From Thermoanaerobacterium sp. CMT5567-10 (lineage in GTDB: Bacteria > Bacillota > Thermoanaerobacteria > Thermoanaerobacterales > Thermoanaerobacteraceae), in assembly GCF_030534315.2 (NCBI RefSeq), contig NZ_CP130558.2, positions 1,110,001-1,174,000 of the forward strand: a stretch of 64,000 nucleotides of DNA. Direction: 5' to 3'. The position numbers and the translations under genes are program-made. Below, one piece after another: positions 37,801 to 47,085 of the stretch (within the stretch, counting starts at the first letter, position 1; each line of letters begins with the position of its first letter). The notes under the pieces were generated by a model. That model searched no databases. It was not told the origin of the DNA and saw only the letters and a list, made by a program, of their open reading frames with translations.

Positions 37801-38564
37801 GTGAGTAACTATACTAAGCTATTAAACAATTTAGGAGAACTTGGATTAAATAATATAAAAAATAATATAGATACATATTTAAACATGATTAAATCAGGAG
37901 AAAAAAGTGTTATAGATGCTCTATATGAACTAAGCAATTTAGAAATAAAATCAAAACAAGAAAAAGCAATACTTGCATGTGTCAAAGTAGCAAACTTCCC
38001 TTTTTTAAAAGAACTTGATGATTTTGATTTTGAATTTCAACCAAGCATAAACAAACAAGAAATTCTTGATTTAAAAAGTTTAAGATTTGTAGAAAATAAC
38101 GAAAATATATTGTTTGTAGGGACTCCAGGAGTAGGCAAGACACATCTTGCCACCGCCATAGGGATAGAATGTGCAAAACACAGATATTCTACATATTTCG
38201 TTCATTTTCAAGAATTGATGACTCAATTAAAAAGGCTTTAGCAGAAAACCGTTTAGAAATCCGATTAAAGCATTTTTCAAAATATAAGGTGTTAATAATA
38301 GACGAAGCAGGGTATTTACCAATAGACACAGATGCTTCAAATATATTTTTTCAGCTAATATCTAAAAGATATGAAAAGCATAGTACAATTATTACAACTA
38401 ATATGCCCTTTTTAAATTGGGCAGAAGTATTTGGAACAGCAACATTAGCCAATGCAATATTAGGTAGATTACTTCATCATTCGCATGTTATATCAATAAA
38501 AGGACCTTCATATAGATTAAAATCAAAAGTTGAATACTTTAACAGTTCTTCTAATGCATCTTAG
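37801..38564 (+). pseudogene. istB: IS21 helper ATPase IstB, frameshifted
   Basis: IstB, the AAA+ helper that loads IstA. Walker A GTPGVGKTH is in the first frame and Walker B KVLIIDEAGYLP in the second. The frame breaks near 38230 at a run of five A; one more A would restore ...TQLKKALAENRLE. The start is GTG, eight bases after the istA stop. A programmed shift is possible but unlikely, since istA is also dead. Confidence 0.85.
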
Positions 38565-38629
38565 TATATTTTTTGTGTAAAATTATATTCCACTTTTTGT
38601 ACAAGGATATATTGACTTTTACATTATCT

Positions 38630-38725
38630 TTATACATTTAAGTAAGTGATATAACCGACAATTGATAAGACAACTGCAATCCCAACTATTATGAAAATAG
38701 TAATCAATATTTTATGTTTTTTCAT
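38630..38725 (-). CDS. 31-residue single-pass membrane peptide
   Basis: ATG 38725 with GGAGAG six bases before. The peptide has a basic start (MKKHK) and one hydrophobic helix (ILITIFIIVGIAVVLSIVGY). It starts two bases after the stop of the upstream gene, so it is co-translated. Its role is unknown; size and polarity would fit a small membrane regulator or a type I toxin-like peptide. Confidence 0.5.
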   Translation of the reverse strand: MKKHKILITIFIIVGIAVVLSIVGYITYLNV

Positions 38726-38727
38726 TG

Positions 38728-39273
38728 TTAATCTCTCCAATAGGAAATGCTTGTATCACCGTTTGGGTACCCAATCAATTCACCGTAAATATTTCCAATC
38801 TGTACAGACATGTCATTTATCGGCCCAAGTTTGTAATAGAAAACACCTCTAGCAATCGCCTTATTGCCGCTGATGTAAGCACTTGAACTAATTGTGTCAG
38901 TCTGCACCATAGGATTAAGATTTCTAACTACATATGCGTCATTGTAGAGAATCTGAGTTACAGTTCCATTAGATACCCTATAGCCAACTTCAATTCTATA
39001 TTCTAGAATTGAAATTCCAAAAATAGAAACAGTTTGTGTCCCCCATGCATCCCAATCCGTAGAACTACTAAGCATAGGACTGGAATTGGGAAGATTGGTA
39101 GTATATTTTGTACTACGTGATACATTTTTGTTCTCATTATTTATTGTGTTGTACGTCGCAGGATCAAGCAAAAGGTCAATAAACTCCTGCTGCTGGTCGG
39201 GGCTTAGAGCTGTAAATTTAGCCAAATCTTCGGGAGACTTTAGATTCCGATTAAATACTAAACTCTTACGCAA
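38728..39273 (-). CDS. unknown protein, possibly N-terminally truncated surface protein
   Basis: 181 residues. The segment LKSPEDLAKFTALSPDQQQEFIDLLLDP is of a type found just after the signal peptide of exported Firmicutes proteins, yet no signal peptide is encoded here. The start would be TTG. The remainder is a beta-rich domain (YRIEVGYRVSNG, FYYKLGPINDMSV). Either the start was lost or the product is cytoplasmic. Followed by the 31-residue membrane peptide. Confidence 0.55.
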   Translation of the reverse strand: MRKSLVFNRNLKSPEDLAKFTALSPDQQQEFIDLLLDPATYNTINNENKNVSRSTKYTTNLPNSSPMLSSSTDWDAWGTQTVSIFGISILEYRIEVGYRVSNGTVTQILYNDAYVVRNLNPMVQTDTISSSAYISGNKAIARGVFYYKLGPINDMSVQIGNIYGELIGYPNGDTSISYWRD

Positions 39274-39456
39274 AGTAAATAATTTTTAATTTTATAAAAT
39301 TCGCAATTACCTAGTCGCGTTTCTGGAAAGATTATATGCATATCATCAATCCTATTTCCATTATATACCTATATTGTAATTTTGTCAACAATAAAAGCAA
39401 AAAAAGTTATACAATCAGCCTTATACTATGTCTGAAATTCGATAAATGTCTACTAA

Positions 39457-39585
39457 TTAAACAAAATCATGCCATTTGCAGAAACGGCTGCATACTGTTT
39501 TCCATGGACCAAAACATTCGAACAGGCTTCTTCAGGCTGCACCGCTACGGACCAACCACAGTATGGCATTGAACATCAATTCCAC
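39457..39585 (-). pseudogene. IS5-family transposase fragment
   Basis: The minus-strand frame reads MFNAILWLVRSGAA, a stop in place of W, RSLFECFGPWKTVCSRFCKW: the N-terminal domain of an IS5-type transposase. Only about 42 codons remain. Confidence 0.7.
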
Positions 39586-39748
39586 TATATACTATTTCCC
39601 AAATTAGTGCAGTTTCTCGTTTTCAGGCACAACCTAGCATCAAATATTTTTTGCATACCTACTATACCTACATATTGCAAGAGATCTATGAATTCTTTCT
39701 CTCTGGTGGTAGGTACTGTAGATATTTTGCAACCTTGGGCCTGCCTGT

Positions 39749-40332
39749 TTAAGCATTTGCATTGTCATATACTACAGTATGATAAACACTTTTTATATTT
39801 TCAAAGAATGATGCATGTGCTTCTTGAAAGCATGAAGTATCTTGTTTTGGAAAAAGTTTCGAAAATCTGTAATTACCTTTGGCACTTGTAAATACCGCCA
39901 TCTGAAATGTTTTTAACTCACCTTTAATAAATAAATTGACTTCACCCCAATCAAACTCACATACATCACCAAGCTGGTATTGAGCTTTTGTGTATGCTTC
40001 TTTATGCTCATTTACTATCTTATTTATTGCTTGGCAGACTGACGTGTAACCAATGTCATAACATTCTTCTTTTAATGAGTTATATATCGATTTTCTTTTT
40101 TATTGTTTGGCTTGTCCCAAATATCTTTTTTGTTCATTTTCTCTAAGATAAAACTTTATTCGATTTATCACTTCCTCACAGTTAAACAAAGGATAACATT
40201 CCTTGATATCTAAAACATCTCATAGTGTCTATTTACCTGCTGTAGCAATGGCAATAGCAATTTCATAGAAATATTAATCTCAATACTTTCCTCATTGAAT
40301 TTCGCATAAACTTGTTCCACCTTCAAAAGCAT
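39749..40332 (-). pseudogene. IS21-family istA remnant (second lineage)
   Basis: Starts at an ATG (40332) with GGAGGG upstream, LLKVEQVYAKFNEESIEINI. After frameshifts it runs to AYTKAQYQLGDVCEFDWGEV, LKTFQMAVFTSAKGNYRFSK and SVYHTVVYDN, where the family has the second catalytic aspartate. It stops at 39749. Several frameshifts and stops; it is not from the IS21 copy at 36.6 kb, whose IstA differs. Confidence 0.75.
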
Positions 40333-40520
40333 AGAATAAGCCCTCCTTATTATTATGAAATCCCTGTTTCTGAACTTCATTTAATATAAGGTAGGATATA
40401 TATTCTTTTCAAGTTTTATAATCAGTTAAGTGATGGATATTTCACATCTCTTAAATCTATAAAAACCAAAACACTAAAAAGGTTGTATTATAATATTGCG
40501 ACCTGATTATATTATAATTT
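39890..40520. other. decayed IS region, partly the istA remnant
   Basis: Outside the istA frame (40333-40520) this stretch is AT-rich with no coding signal. It should contain the left end of the decayed IS21 copy, but I could not fix its terminal repeats. Confidence 0.35.
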
Positions 40521-40521
40521 G

Positions 40522-40697
40522 TTAACCTCTAATTTCTATTTGTTCTCCGTCTGGGCCGATAAACACGACTCTACGCCAACCTTCTTCTCTTGCTCCTGCA
40601 GGATGTGACTCCATATCAATAGGAATACCAGCATTTTTTAAGCGAGTATAGTTTCATCAAAGTTGTCACCTTCAAGACAAAAATCAAAACTCTACTC
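40522..40697 (-). pseudogene. VOC/glyoxalase-family C-terminal fragment
   Basis: Minus-strand frames give FDFCLEGDNFDETILA, then after a one- or two-base shift NAGIPIDMESHPAGAREEGW and RRVVFIGPDGEQIEIRG, the end of a VOC-superfamily (glyoxalase/dioxygenase fold) protein. The N-terminal half is absent. Confidence 0.7.
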
Positions 40698-40763
40698 TCA
40701 TATTGATATAATAACTTTTCTGCTCAATATTTAACCAACATTTCATATAAAATTCTCAGCAAT

Positions 40764-42794
40764 TTACTTCATTTTTTCAATGAATCTTTCAAGCAGTATT
40801 ATAATCTCTTTTAATTTCCCTCGCTTTAATATATTTAAATCATTACTTCTAATTATGTACTGATAAAAATTGTTTCCTTCTATGTAAAATTGTTTTATAT
40901 TTTTAATGATTTCATCTCTTACCTTTAAATAATTATCAATCTTATAATCGTTGGTACAATTACATGACTCTGATAGTTTAAACCACCTATTCTTCAATGA
41001 TTGTTCCTTTTTTTCCCTATCCCTCTCCTTCACATCAGGGAATCCTTCTAAAAATCTTTTAGGTTGGAAACAACTTTCAAAATTATTCTTTTGATTATTA
41101 CCATTTATCGCTTCTTCCAATTGTTTTCTATATTGACATTCGTAACATTTTATTGCATATTCAAGTTCTATGTTATCAGATGCAAATTCTTGTAAAAAAT
41201 TATTTTCAATAAAGTAATATTCAATTGAATGTTCATTTAAAACATGAATACTTTCTTTTAGTTTTTCTTTTTTATATTCTAAATCTTTTTCATCAAAATT
41301 TGCATACTGAGGTTCATTTAATAACGTAAAAGCAATTTCCTCATATAGATTATCCCTTAAAACATCTGGTTTCTTTATATCCGCATCCCGCAAAATTAGT
41401 ACAGGAACACTAAAGTTGGTGTTTATTAATAATTCAGTATTAGCATAAAACTTTAAATTTTCACATGAGTGTGCCTGTATAATATTTATCTTATCGACCA
41501 TGTTTTCGTCTATTTTCCTAATTAATTCACTTATAATTTCTATATCATCTTTACCCTCTACAAAGATAATTCCCTTGCTATATAAAATATCGTCAGGTTT
41601 AATACCTAACTCATCTATTACTTTTTTGGGACTTATGCTTAGTACTTTAGTCTCACCATTATTTTTTTCTACAAGTCTTATATTATTACTTGCTAATTTA
41701 CTTACCGTTATTGGTGAGTGTGATGAAAAAATAACTTGGTTATTTTCTGAAATCTTTAATAAAGTATCAATCATCTTTCTTTGTAGTCTAGGATGTAAAT
41801 AAACTTCTGGTTCTTCAATGAGTAAAATATACTGTGTATTAGACTGTGAAATTTGTACATATGCCTCAAGTATTGATAGTATTATCATACTCTGATATCC
41901 TGTCCCACAATTAAGTATGTCATTTGATATTCCAGTAGTTGTATCTATAATAGTAGTAGTGTATTGAGTACCTTTAGATATATTAACTGAAGCATCTATA
42001 ACTATTTTAAAATCTTTGCTACCAATTGCATCATTATAGTAAGAAGTAATAGTTTGTGCTAAGTCATTGCATCTTTTTTTAGTTTCTTGAGATAATACAT
42101 TATTTAATTCACTATATGTAAGAGGCTTATCATTTAAAATAATATCTGTTTTGGATTCATCATCTAACATCTGTATTAAATCTTTTAAATATGAATTATT
42201 TCCTGCTGTACTTTCATTTTTAGGGTCACGTAAAGCAGGTATTACTTTGATTTGAGGAAGTATTTTCTTTAAATCTGCTTCTTTTAATTCTTCATCATTT
42301 TTATTGTAATATTTCTTATTGATACTACTGCCCTTTTTAGCCACCATTTTTATATAGAGTTCTTCGTTATCTATTCCATATTTTTCTATCGCTTCATTTA
42401 ACTCTTTAGTTTTAATTTCTATTAATTTCTCTTTCTGCGTCTCATACTTTTTTAAGTTAGTATCTGTATTTTCTTTATTGTATAAATCATACGCCTCATT
42501 TATCTTTTCATTTTGTTTGTCTATTTTATCCTTATAAATATTTGCCTCTAAATAGGGTTCATCAACATTTTTAAACCACAATTCTATTACTATATCTTCT
42601 TTAGTGCCATTATGAAAATCTTCACCTGAAATTCCTTTTTTACAGGTTGGAAAAAATGCTTGTATTGAGTCTAAAATTGCTGATTTCCCTGTATTATTTT
42701 GACCTATAAATGCAAAAATATTTTCTTTAAAGTCAATATATCCTGAATCTAAGAAAGATTTATAATTTTTAATACGCAACTTACTAATGTACAT
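40764..42794 (-). CDS. OLD-family ATPase/Toprim endonuclease
   Basis: A 676-residue OLD (overcoming lysogenization defect) family protein. The N-terminal ABC-type ATPase has Walker A GQNNTGKS (31-38), a long coiled middle, and Walker B LLIEEPEVYLHPRLQ. A Toprim nuclease follows with IIFVEGKDDIEII and LRDADIKKP. A C-terminal cysteine-containing helical part ends the protein. Relatives cut phage DNA. No UvrD-like partner lies beside it, so it is a class 1 (single-gene) OLD, not Gabija. ATG 42794 with AAGGGGG before it. Confidence 0.88.
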   Translation of the reverse strand: MYISKLRIKNYKSFLDSGYIDFKENIFAFIGQNNTGKSAILDSIQAFFPTCKKGISGEDFHNGTKEDIVIELWFKNVDEPYLEANIYKDKIDKQNEKINEAYDLYNKENTDTNLKKYETQKEKLIEIKTKELNEAIEKYGIDNEELYIKMVAKKGSSINKKYYNKNDEELKEADLKKILPQIKVIPALRDPKNESTAGNNSYLKDLIQMLDDESKTDIILNDKPLTYSELNNVLSQETKKRCNDLAQTITSYYNDAIGSKDFKIVIDASVNISKGTQYTTTIIDTTTGISNDILNCGTGYQSMIILSILEAYVQISQSNTQYILLIEEPEVYLHPRLQRKMIDTLLKISENNQVIFSSHSPITVSKLASNNIRLVEKNNGETKVLSISPKKVIDELGIKPDDILYSKGIIFVEGKDDIEIISELIRKIDENMVDKINIIQAHSCENLKFYANTELLINTNFSVPVLILRDADIKKPDVLRDNLYEEIAFTLLNEPQYANFDEKDLEYKKEKLKESIHVLNEHSIEYYFIENNFLQEFASDNIELEYAIKCYECQYRKQLEEAINGNNQKNNFESCFQPKRFLEGFPDVKERDREKKEQSLKNRWFKLSESCNCTNDYKIDNYLKVRDEIIKNIKQFYIEGNNFYQYIIRSNDLNILKRGKLKEIIILLERFIEKMK

Positions 42795-43074
42795 ATTTAT
42801 TTCCCCCTTGTTCCTTATTCCTCTTTTTAACATAAATTATATTACACATTTCCATATATTTCAACAAAACCTGTCAACAAAAACGGGATTTTGTGGAAAA
42901 AACAATAAAAATCAGATGTGATATTGCCTTAATTTGATGCAATAAGCCCTTAAAAATTGTCCACAAAACTTTTTAGTCTTACTTTTAAACCTGAAATCAA
43001 CCTGGTATATAAACTTGAAATTCACCTTAGATATTCTTAAAATCATGGTAAAGTTTATGGAAAGGAGTTTAGTC

Positions 43075-43966
43075 ATGGGTACTAAGGAATATTACTTGGA
43101 TGCTTTTGTAGATTATTTAAATAAAAGCGATAAATCCTCTGGAACTATATCAACCTATACTGCTAATATCAAAGGCTTTATCAAATACTACGTTGAATCA
43201 TATGGTGAGGAGTTTATCCTAGAAAATGTAATCATGATGGACTTAAGGGACTATCGAAATTATCTCCTGAATATCAAGCGTCAAAAAGCATCTACTATTA
43301 ATAATAAGATTGCTGCACTAAAAGAGTATTTTTTCTTTCTTCAAAGCAATAGCATTATCAAAGACAACCCTGCTGAAAACATGAAGAAGATACGTACAAA
43401 TAAACCTACCGCTCCAAAAAATTTTTCTGACACTGAATTTAAGAAAATTAAGCGATATGTATATAGAAGTCAGAAGGATTTATGGATAGTAATTTTTGAG
43501 TTGTTATCTAAAACTGGAGTCAGGGTAAGTGAACTTATAAATATCCGCCTTGCTGACATAACCATAAATGAACGTTCTGGAAATCTAAGAGTTATAGGTA
43601 AAAACCAGAAAGAAAGGAATATTCCCCTTCATTTAGATGTTAGAAAGGCTATTACTTCATATCTGGAAATTAGGAACAAGTCTTCTATAAACTCTGAATA
43701 TCTCCTAAATTAGTGAAAGAAAACAACCCTTTACCCGTTCTGGAATCTTTAAAATGCTAAAGCGTTGGGAAAACGACACGAATATTAAAATTCATCCCCA
43801 TATGTTCAGACATCATTTTGCAATTCAAATTCTTAACACACCCAATACTGATATCAATACTGTACAGTATCTCTTAGGACATGAAAGTATAGAAAGTAGT
43901 GCTATTTATTTTAAAGTGAGACAAGAGGATTTGGAAAAAAGTATTAATGCTATAGCAGATTATTAA
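43075..43966 (+). pseudogene. tyrosine recombinase, one-base frameshift
   Basis: The first frame (43075-43713) has the core-binding domain and KTGVRVSELINI with the catalytic R; the next frame (from about 43714) has HPHMFRHHFAIQ and LLGHESIESSAIYF, with catalytic H, R, H and Y. One extra A near 43709 separates them. Joined, the protein is about 297 residues and has all catalytic residues, like a XerC/D-type integrase. It may have mobilised part of this region. AAAGGAG precedes the ATG. Confidence 0.88.
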
Positions 43967-43992
43967 AATAAATTTAACTTTAGTTTAAGACT

Positions 43993-44022
43993 AAAAAACA
44001 GGCTCATATTGCCTGTTTTTTT
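43993..44022. terminator. terminator after the recombinase
   Basis: AAAAAACAGGC/GCCTGTTTTTT, seven-base loop, T-run on both strands. Confidence 0.85.
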
Positions 44023-44039
44023 GCTATCTATAATACTTT

Positions 44040-44123
44040 CTATTTTCGTTTTATAATGCCTATTATTGCAGAAATGCTCACAATTGTGATACATACTATT
44101 AGACTTATTATTGCATATTTCAT
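44040..44123 (-). CDS. possible 27-residue membrane peptide
   Basis: MKYAIISLIVCITIVSISAI and a KRK tail. A ribosome-like AGGAG is present but lies only two bases from the ATG, so expression is doubtful. Confidence 0.3.
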   Translation of the reverse strand: MKYAIISLIVCITIVSISAIIGIIKRK

Positions 44124-44169
44124 AACTCCTAACCTGCTTCCATATTTTCTATTCTATATGTAAAGGATT

Positions 44170-44218
44170 TAGGGATAAGGGGTAAGTTTGACCTTATCTC
44201 CTTATTCCCTTAATCCTG
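44170..44218 (-). terminator. hairpin after the small membrane protein gene
   Basis: AGGGATAAGG arm pairs with CCTTATTCCCT at the other end. It follows the stop at 44224 on the minus strand and shares its AGGGATAA core with hairpins at 53.46 and 54.71 kb. Confidence 0.55.
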
Positions 44219-44223
44219 ATTTT

Positions 44224-44427
44224 CTACCCCTGCTGTTTTATCACCCTCCACTCTCTCAGGTTGTCCCTTGTGATAAACGCTGTAACTATTACAAACGGTA
44301 TGATTGCAAACCACCACCTATATTCAAAAAATAGTTTTTGATACAAGTAGAAAAGCAGAAAAAATGTTGTGTATCCAGCCACTGTAGGTATTACTATGTT
44401 AAAAATTATATTCATCATCTTTTTCAT
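44224..44427 (-). CDS. small membrane protein (two helices)
   Basis: 67 residues with two transmembrane helices (about 8-28 and 36-52) and a basic tail DNLREWRVIKQQG. AAAGGAG ahead of the ATG supports expression. No family recognised. Confidence 0.6.
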   Translation of the reverse strand: MKKMMNIIFNIVIPTVAGYTTFFLLFYLYQKLFFEYRWWFAIIPFVIVTAFITRDNLREWRVIKQQG

Positions 44428-44646
44428 CTATAACCAACTCCTTTGTTAATTTATGAAATGATTATAGCGCACATGGTGAAATCTGTCAGGTCCATTATAA
44501 TATTTTATTTGTAAATATTACTAATCTATCAGTAACCCATGTTCTAATCACAACTCCTAAATATATTGTACATCCTTAATTTAATTCATTTAACCACATC
44601 AAAAAATATCTATTACTCTTTCAATTCTTAAAATGCCAGTATTGTT

Positions 44647-45378
44647 CTATGTCATACTAATCATTTCTCTTACCTCTTCAATTGTAAATGGTTCTCTCTT
44701 ACTATGAATTATAAGATGACAATTAGGACATACTGGTCTTAAATCTCGTATAGGGTCTACTTCGTATTCCTTTTGTATCTTGGATAAGGGTACAAGATGG
44801 TGTATATGAATTTTATCCTTACCAATTGGTCCATATGTCCTCTCGAAATCAAAACCACAAACGGCACACTTACTACCATAATAGTCGATACATATATTTC
44901 TTGCTTTCCTATTTCTTTCATAACGGTTAACAAAAACCTGTCTTACTGTACCTTCAGATAAAGACGGGATATCATCAATAGTAATTTCTCCAGAATAAAC
45001 TAATTCAGTATTACTTTGACCAAAAACTTCCTCAAAGGCAATTACCAGTTCAGCACGCATAATCCAAGGAAATTTTCCTTCTTTTTCATATCCTAAAAAA
45101 GGAACATGCCACCATCTAGGTTTTCCGTCTCTTCTTAAAGGTGGCTGGACTCCTGTTTTATGAATTACACGCTTGCTAAATCTGCTTATCTGTAAGTTGA
45201 TTAGCCCATAATGTGGAATGTTTAACCTTGAGGCTATCTCAGATGCTCTTATCTCATGGTTTTTACTCTCATACACAATTTTTAGAATATTCAAGTCAGA
45301 TTCCGTAGTAACTTCTCTGTCTGTGAGTATTTGAGACCATACTTCTTTACTTATTTCTAATTTAGAATTATAGAACAT
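44647..45378 (-). CDS. HNH endonuclease, McrA-like
   Basis: A 243-residue protein. The N-terminal part (1-80) is helical with an apparent winged-helix (ASEIASRLNIPHYGLINLQ). The C-terminal HNH nuclease has CAVCGF, the HIHHLVPLSKI active-site motif and CPNCHLIIHS, so zinc and catalytic residues are complete. It resembles modification-dependent restriction enzymes. No methylase neighbour. Next to OLD and PemK genes, a defence role is likely but inferred. Confidence 0.88.
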   Translation of the reverse strand: MFYNSKLEISKEVWSQILTDREVTTESDLNILKIVYESKNHEIRASEIASRLNIPHYGLINLQISRFSKRVIHKTGVQPPLRRDGKPRWWHVPFLGYEKEGKFPWIMRAELVIAFEEVFGQSNTELVYSGEITIDDIPSLSEGTVRQVFVNRYERNRKARNICIDYYGSKCAVCGFDFERTYGPIGKDKIHIHHLVPLSKIQKEYEVDPIRDLRPVCPNCHLIIHSKREPFTIEEVREMISMT

Positions 45379-45488
45379 AATTTTCCCCCTAGTCTTGTAT
45401 AAAAATACTTATCTAAATACTCTTGCCAATGATAACATCGTCTTTAGTCATTTATGGTTCTTAGGCACCCGCCCACTTTCAAAACCAT

Positions 45489-45787
45489 TTAATTCGGCAC
45501 AATTATACATTTCGGCAATTTATCAGGGTGATAAATCTTATATTCCTTATTAACTATGTATATATTGTCAGAACGGCTATTCTGGTCAAGTAGTTTTCTT
45601 ATATAATTTCTGTCCGATAATCTATCTATTTTACTATGATTACAATGCCTGCAACTTAATGCGAAGTTTCAGAGTTTATCACCCCTTACGAACACCCAGG
45701 GTATGAAATGGTCTACTTCCATAGTGGCCTTTAACTACTGTCCGCAATAAAAACAATTATGTCTGTTGAAATCCTCATATAAAAATA
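45489..45787 (-). pseudogene. HNH endonuclease fragment
   Basis: Minus frame reads FLYEDFNRHNCFYCGQ, a stop, then ATMEVDHFIPWVF, a stop in place of W, FALSCRHCNHSKIDRLSD and to the end near 45489. CxxC, DHF and RHCNHSK are HNH-type. Two internal stops; no start. Confidence 0.75.
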
Positions 45788-45792
45788 ATAAA

Positions 45793-45832
45793 ACCAAGAA
45801 CTTATCCTATTGATTAGCCCTTGGTTTTCTAT
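45793..45832 (-). terminator. terminator after the PemK-like gene
   Basis: AAAACCAAG and CTTGGTTTT arms around a 20-base loop, just past the PemK stop on the minus strand. Confidence 0.6.
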
Positions 45833-45850
45833 TCTTGAAATTAGTTTAAA

Positions 45851-46354
45851 TTACTTTCTAGAGTATTTTTCTCTATGCATATTTTCAATGGAATTCAGCA
45901 AATCTTGAATAACCTCATTAATAGACGCAAACAAATCATAGTTATAAAAAATTGCTTCATCTATCTCCCTTGTGTTTACAACTTGTCCCATATACCAGTC
46001 TTCAAACAGTTCATCTTTTGATACAGTATATACCTGGTCAAGAAGTACTACACTATCTTTATCCAGGAAAGGGTAATCCTTTTTATACAATGGTGCGTGA
46101 TAAGGATATTTTAATTTTGGCGGTTGTATTATATTGCCATATGTATCTTTTTCTAAATAGTGTATCATGTCTGACACTGGACAAATAATAACTCTGCTTG
46201 ATTTAGGGTTATATCTGCTAATAATTATAAATGGTCTTGCCTTTTGTGAAGCAATCGAAGGGTCACTATTACCAGTTAAATCAAACCAGTGAATGCAACC
46301 CTTCTCAAAATGGGTACTCTTTTGTGGATTTTTCGGCAGCGCTGGACAGGGCAA
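45851..46354 (-). CDS. PemK/MazF-like endoribonuclease
   Basis: 167 residues. The PemK core is visible: GCIHWFDLTG, SQKARPFIIISRYNPKSSRVIICPVS and KDSVVLLDQVYTVSKDEL, matching the MazF fold (RPxxII, then VLLDQ). A longer N-terminus and insert distinguish it from EndoA. TTG start 46354 with GGAGGGGTGA ahead. It follows a short ORF that probably encodes its antitoxin. Confidence 0.8.
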   Translation of the reverse strand: MPCPALPKNPQKSTHFEKGCIHWFDLTGNSDPSIASQKARPFIIISRYNPKSSRVIICPVSDMIHYLEKDTYGNIIQPPKLKYPYHAPLYKKDYPFLDKDSVVLLDQVYTVSKDELFEDWYMGQVVNTREIDEAIFYNYDLFASINEVIQDLLNSIENMHREKYSRK

Positions 46355-46357
46355 AAC

Positions 46358-46552
46358 TTACTCACCCCTCCGCCTTTTAGTCATTTCATCGAAAATCTCT
46401 TTTTCATCATCTGTTTCTACATAGTCTTTATCGATATCTGCATAAAACTTTCTTCTCTTAACGGGGTTGAATATCATATCAAGAGTGGAAACATCATGAC
46501 GTTTAGGTATTTGATTTGATTTATAATCCTTAATACTAACTACCATTGCCAT
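46358..46552 (-). CDS. putative antitoxin of the PemK-like toxin
   Basis: A 64-residue basic-acidic protein, MAMVVSIKDYKSN, then acidic and basic stretches to KRRRGE. It precedes the PemK gene by three bases, as antitoxins do, but no DNA-binding fold is recognised. ATG 46552 with AAAGGGG before it; the longer frame to 46627 lacks a ribosome site. Confidence 0.6.
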   Translation of the reverse strand: MAMVVSIKDYKSNQIPKRHDVSTLDMIFNPVKRRKFYADIDKDYVETDDEKEIFDEMTKRRRGE

Positions 46553-46788
46553 TTTATACAACCCCTTTCTTGCTTTTCTTATCTTTATGATATCACTTCC
46601 TTCTGATTTTTTCAAGCACAATTCCAATTCTTAACTTCTATATATATTATATCCATGTTTATTTAATTGACACCTTAAAGGGCAATTAAAATTTTTATTC
46701 TTTAAATAAAATTTTTGCACTGATTTTTTGATTTGTAATGTCCTTTCCTTTATAATACCTGAAAATTTTGTGCGAAGGAGCGATTATA

Positions 46789-47013
46789 ATGATAAATTTG
46801 GAAGTTCTTAGAATAGAACTAAACTACCTCGAACAGGTTGTAAAGGATATTCTGTGAAATAAGGTTTCAGGAGAAATAAATAAAGCAGTAACTACATTGG
46901 TCATTTCTTTCCTTTATCCTAATACATATGATTCCTTATCTCTTTCTTACATTCAAACAATTGAGAAGTATTTAAATCAGATTCAACAGGAAATAGAACC
47001 AGATAAATATTAA
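46789..47013 (+). pseudogene. small unknown gene with an internal TGA
   Basis: The frame is open for 74 codons except a TGA at 46855-46857, probably a lost W codon. It reads MINLEVLRIELNYLEQVVKD, then later LNQIQQEIEPDKY. GAAGGAGCG precedes the ATG. The short helical protein is not recognised. Confidence 0.5.
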
Positions 47014-47085
47014 CTCTTCATGAACAATATCCCCACCATAAGGATTCTCATGGAAAAAGTAAAAAGTGAAATACCTAAATGTTAA

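Larger units (their letters stand above)
36613..38602 (+). mobile_element. IS21-family element, disabled
   Basis: Holds istA and istB, both broken. Inverted repeats GTACTAAAAGTGG (36613-36625) and CCACTTTTTGTAC (38590-38602) match in 12 of 13 positions and bound the pair; the true tips may lie 10-25 bases further out. It sits just upstream of the HDOD fragment. Confidence 0.75.

Noticed and set aside
38220-38240. Programmed -1 frameshift in istB
   Set aside because: The slippery run is imperfect, and istA of the same element carries a stop and a deletion, so mutation is simpler.
39469-39891. A 140-residue plus-strand protein
   Set aside because: It is the shadow of IS5 and IS21 remnants on the minus strand; codon use and composition are odd and there is no ribosome site.
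40764-42794. GajA of a Gabija system
   Set aside because: No UvrD-like GajB gene is adjacent. The gene downstream is a VOC fragment and upstream is a split recombinase.
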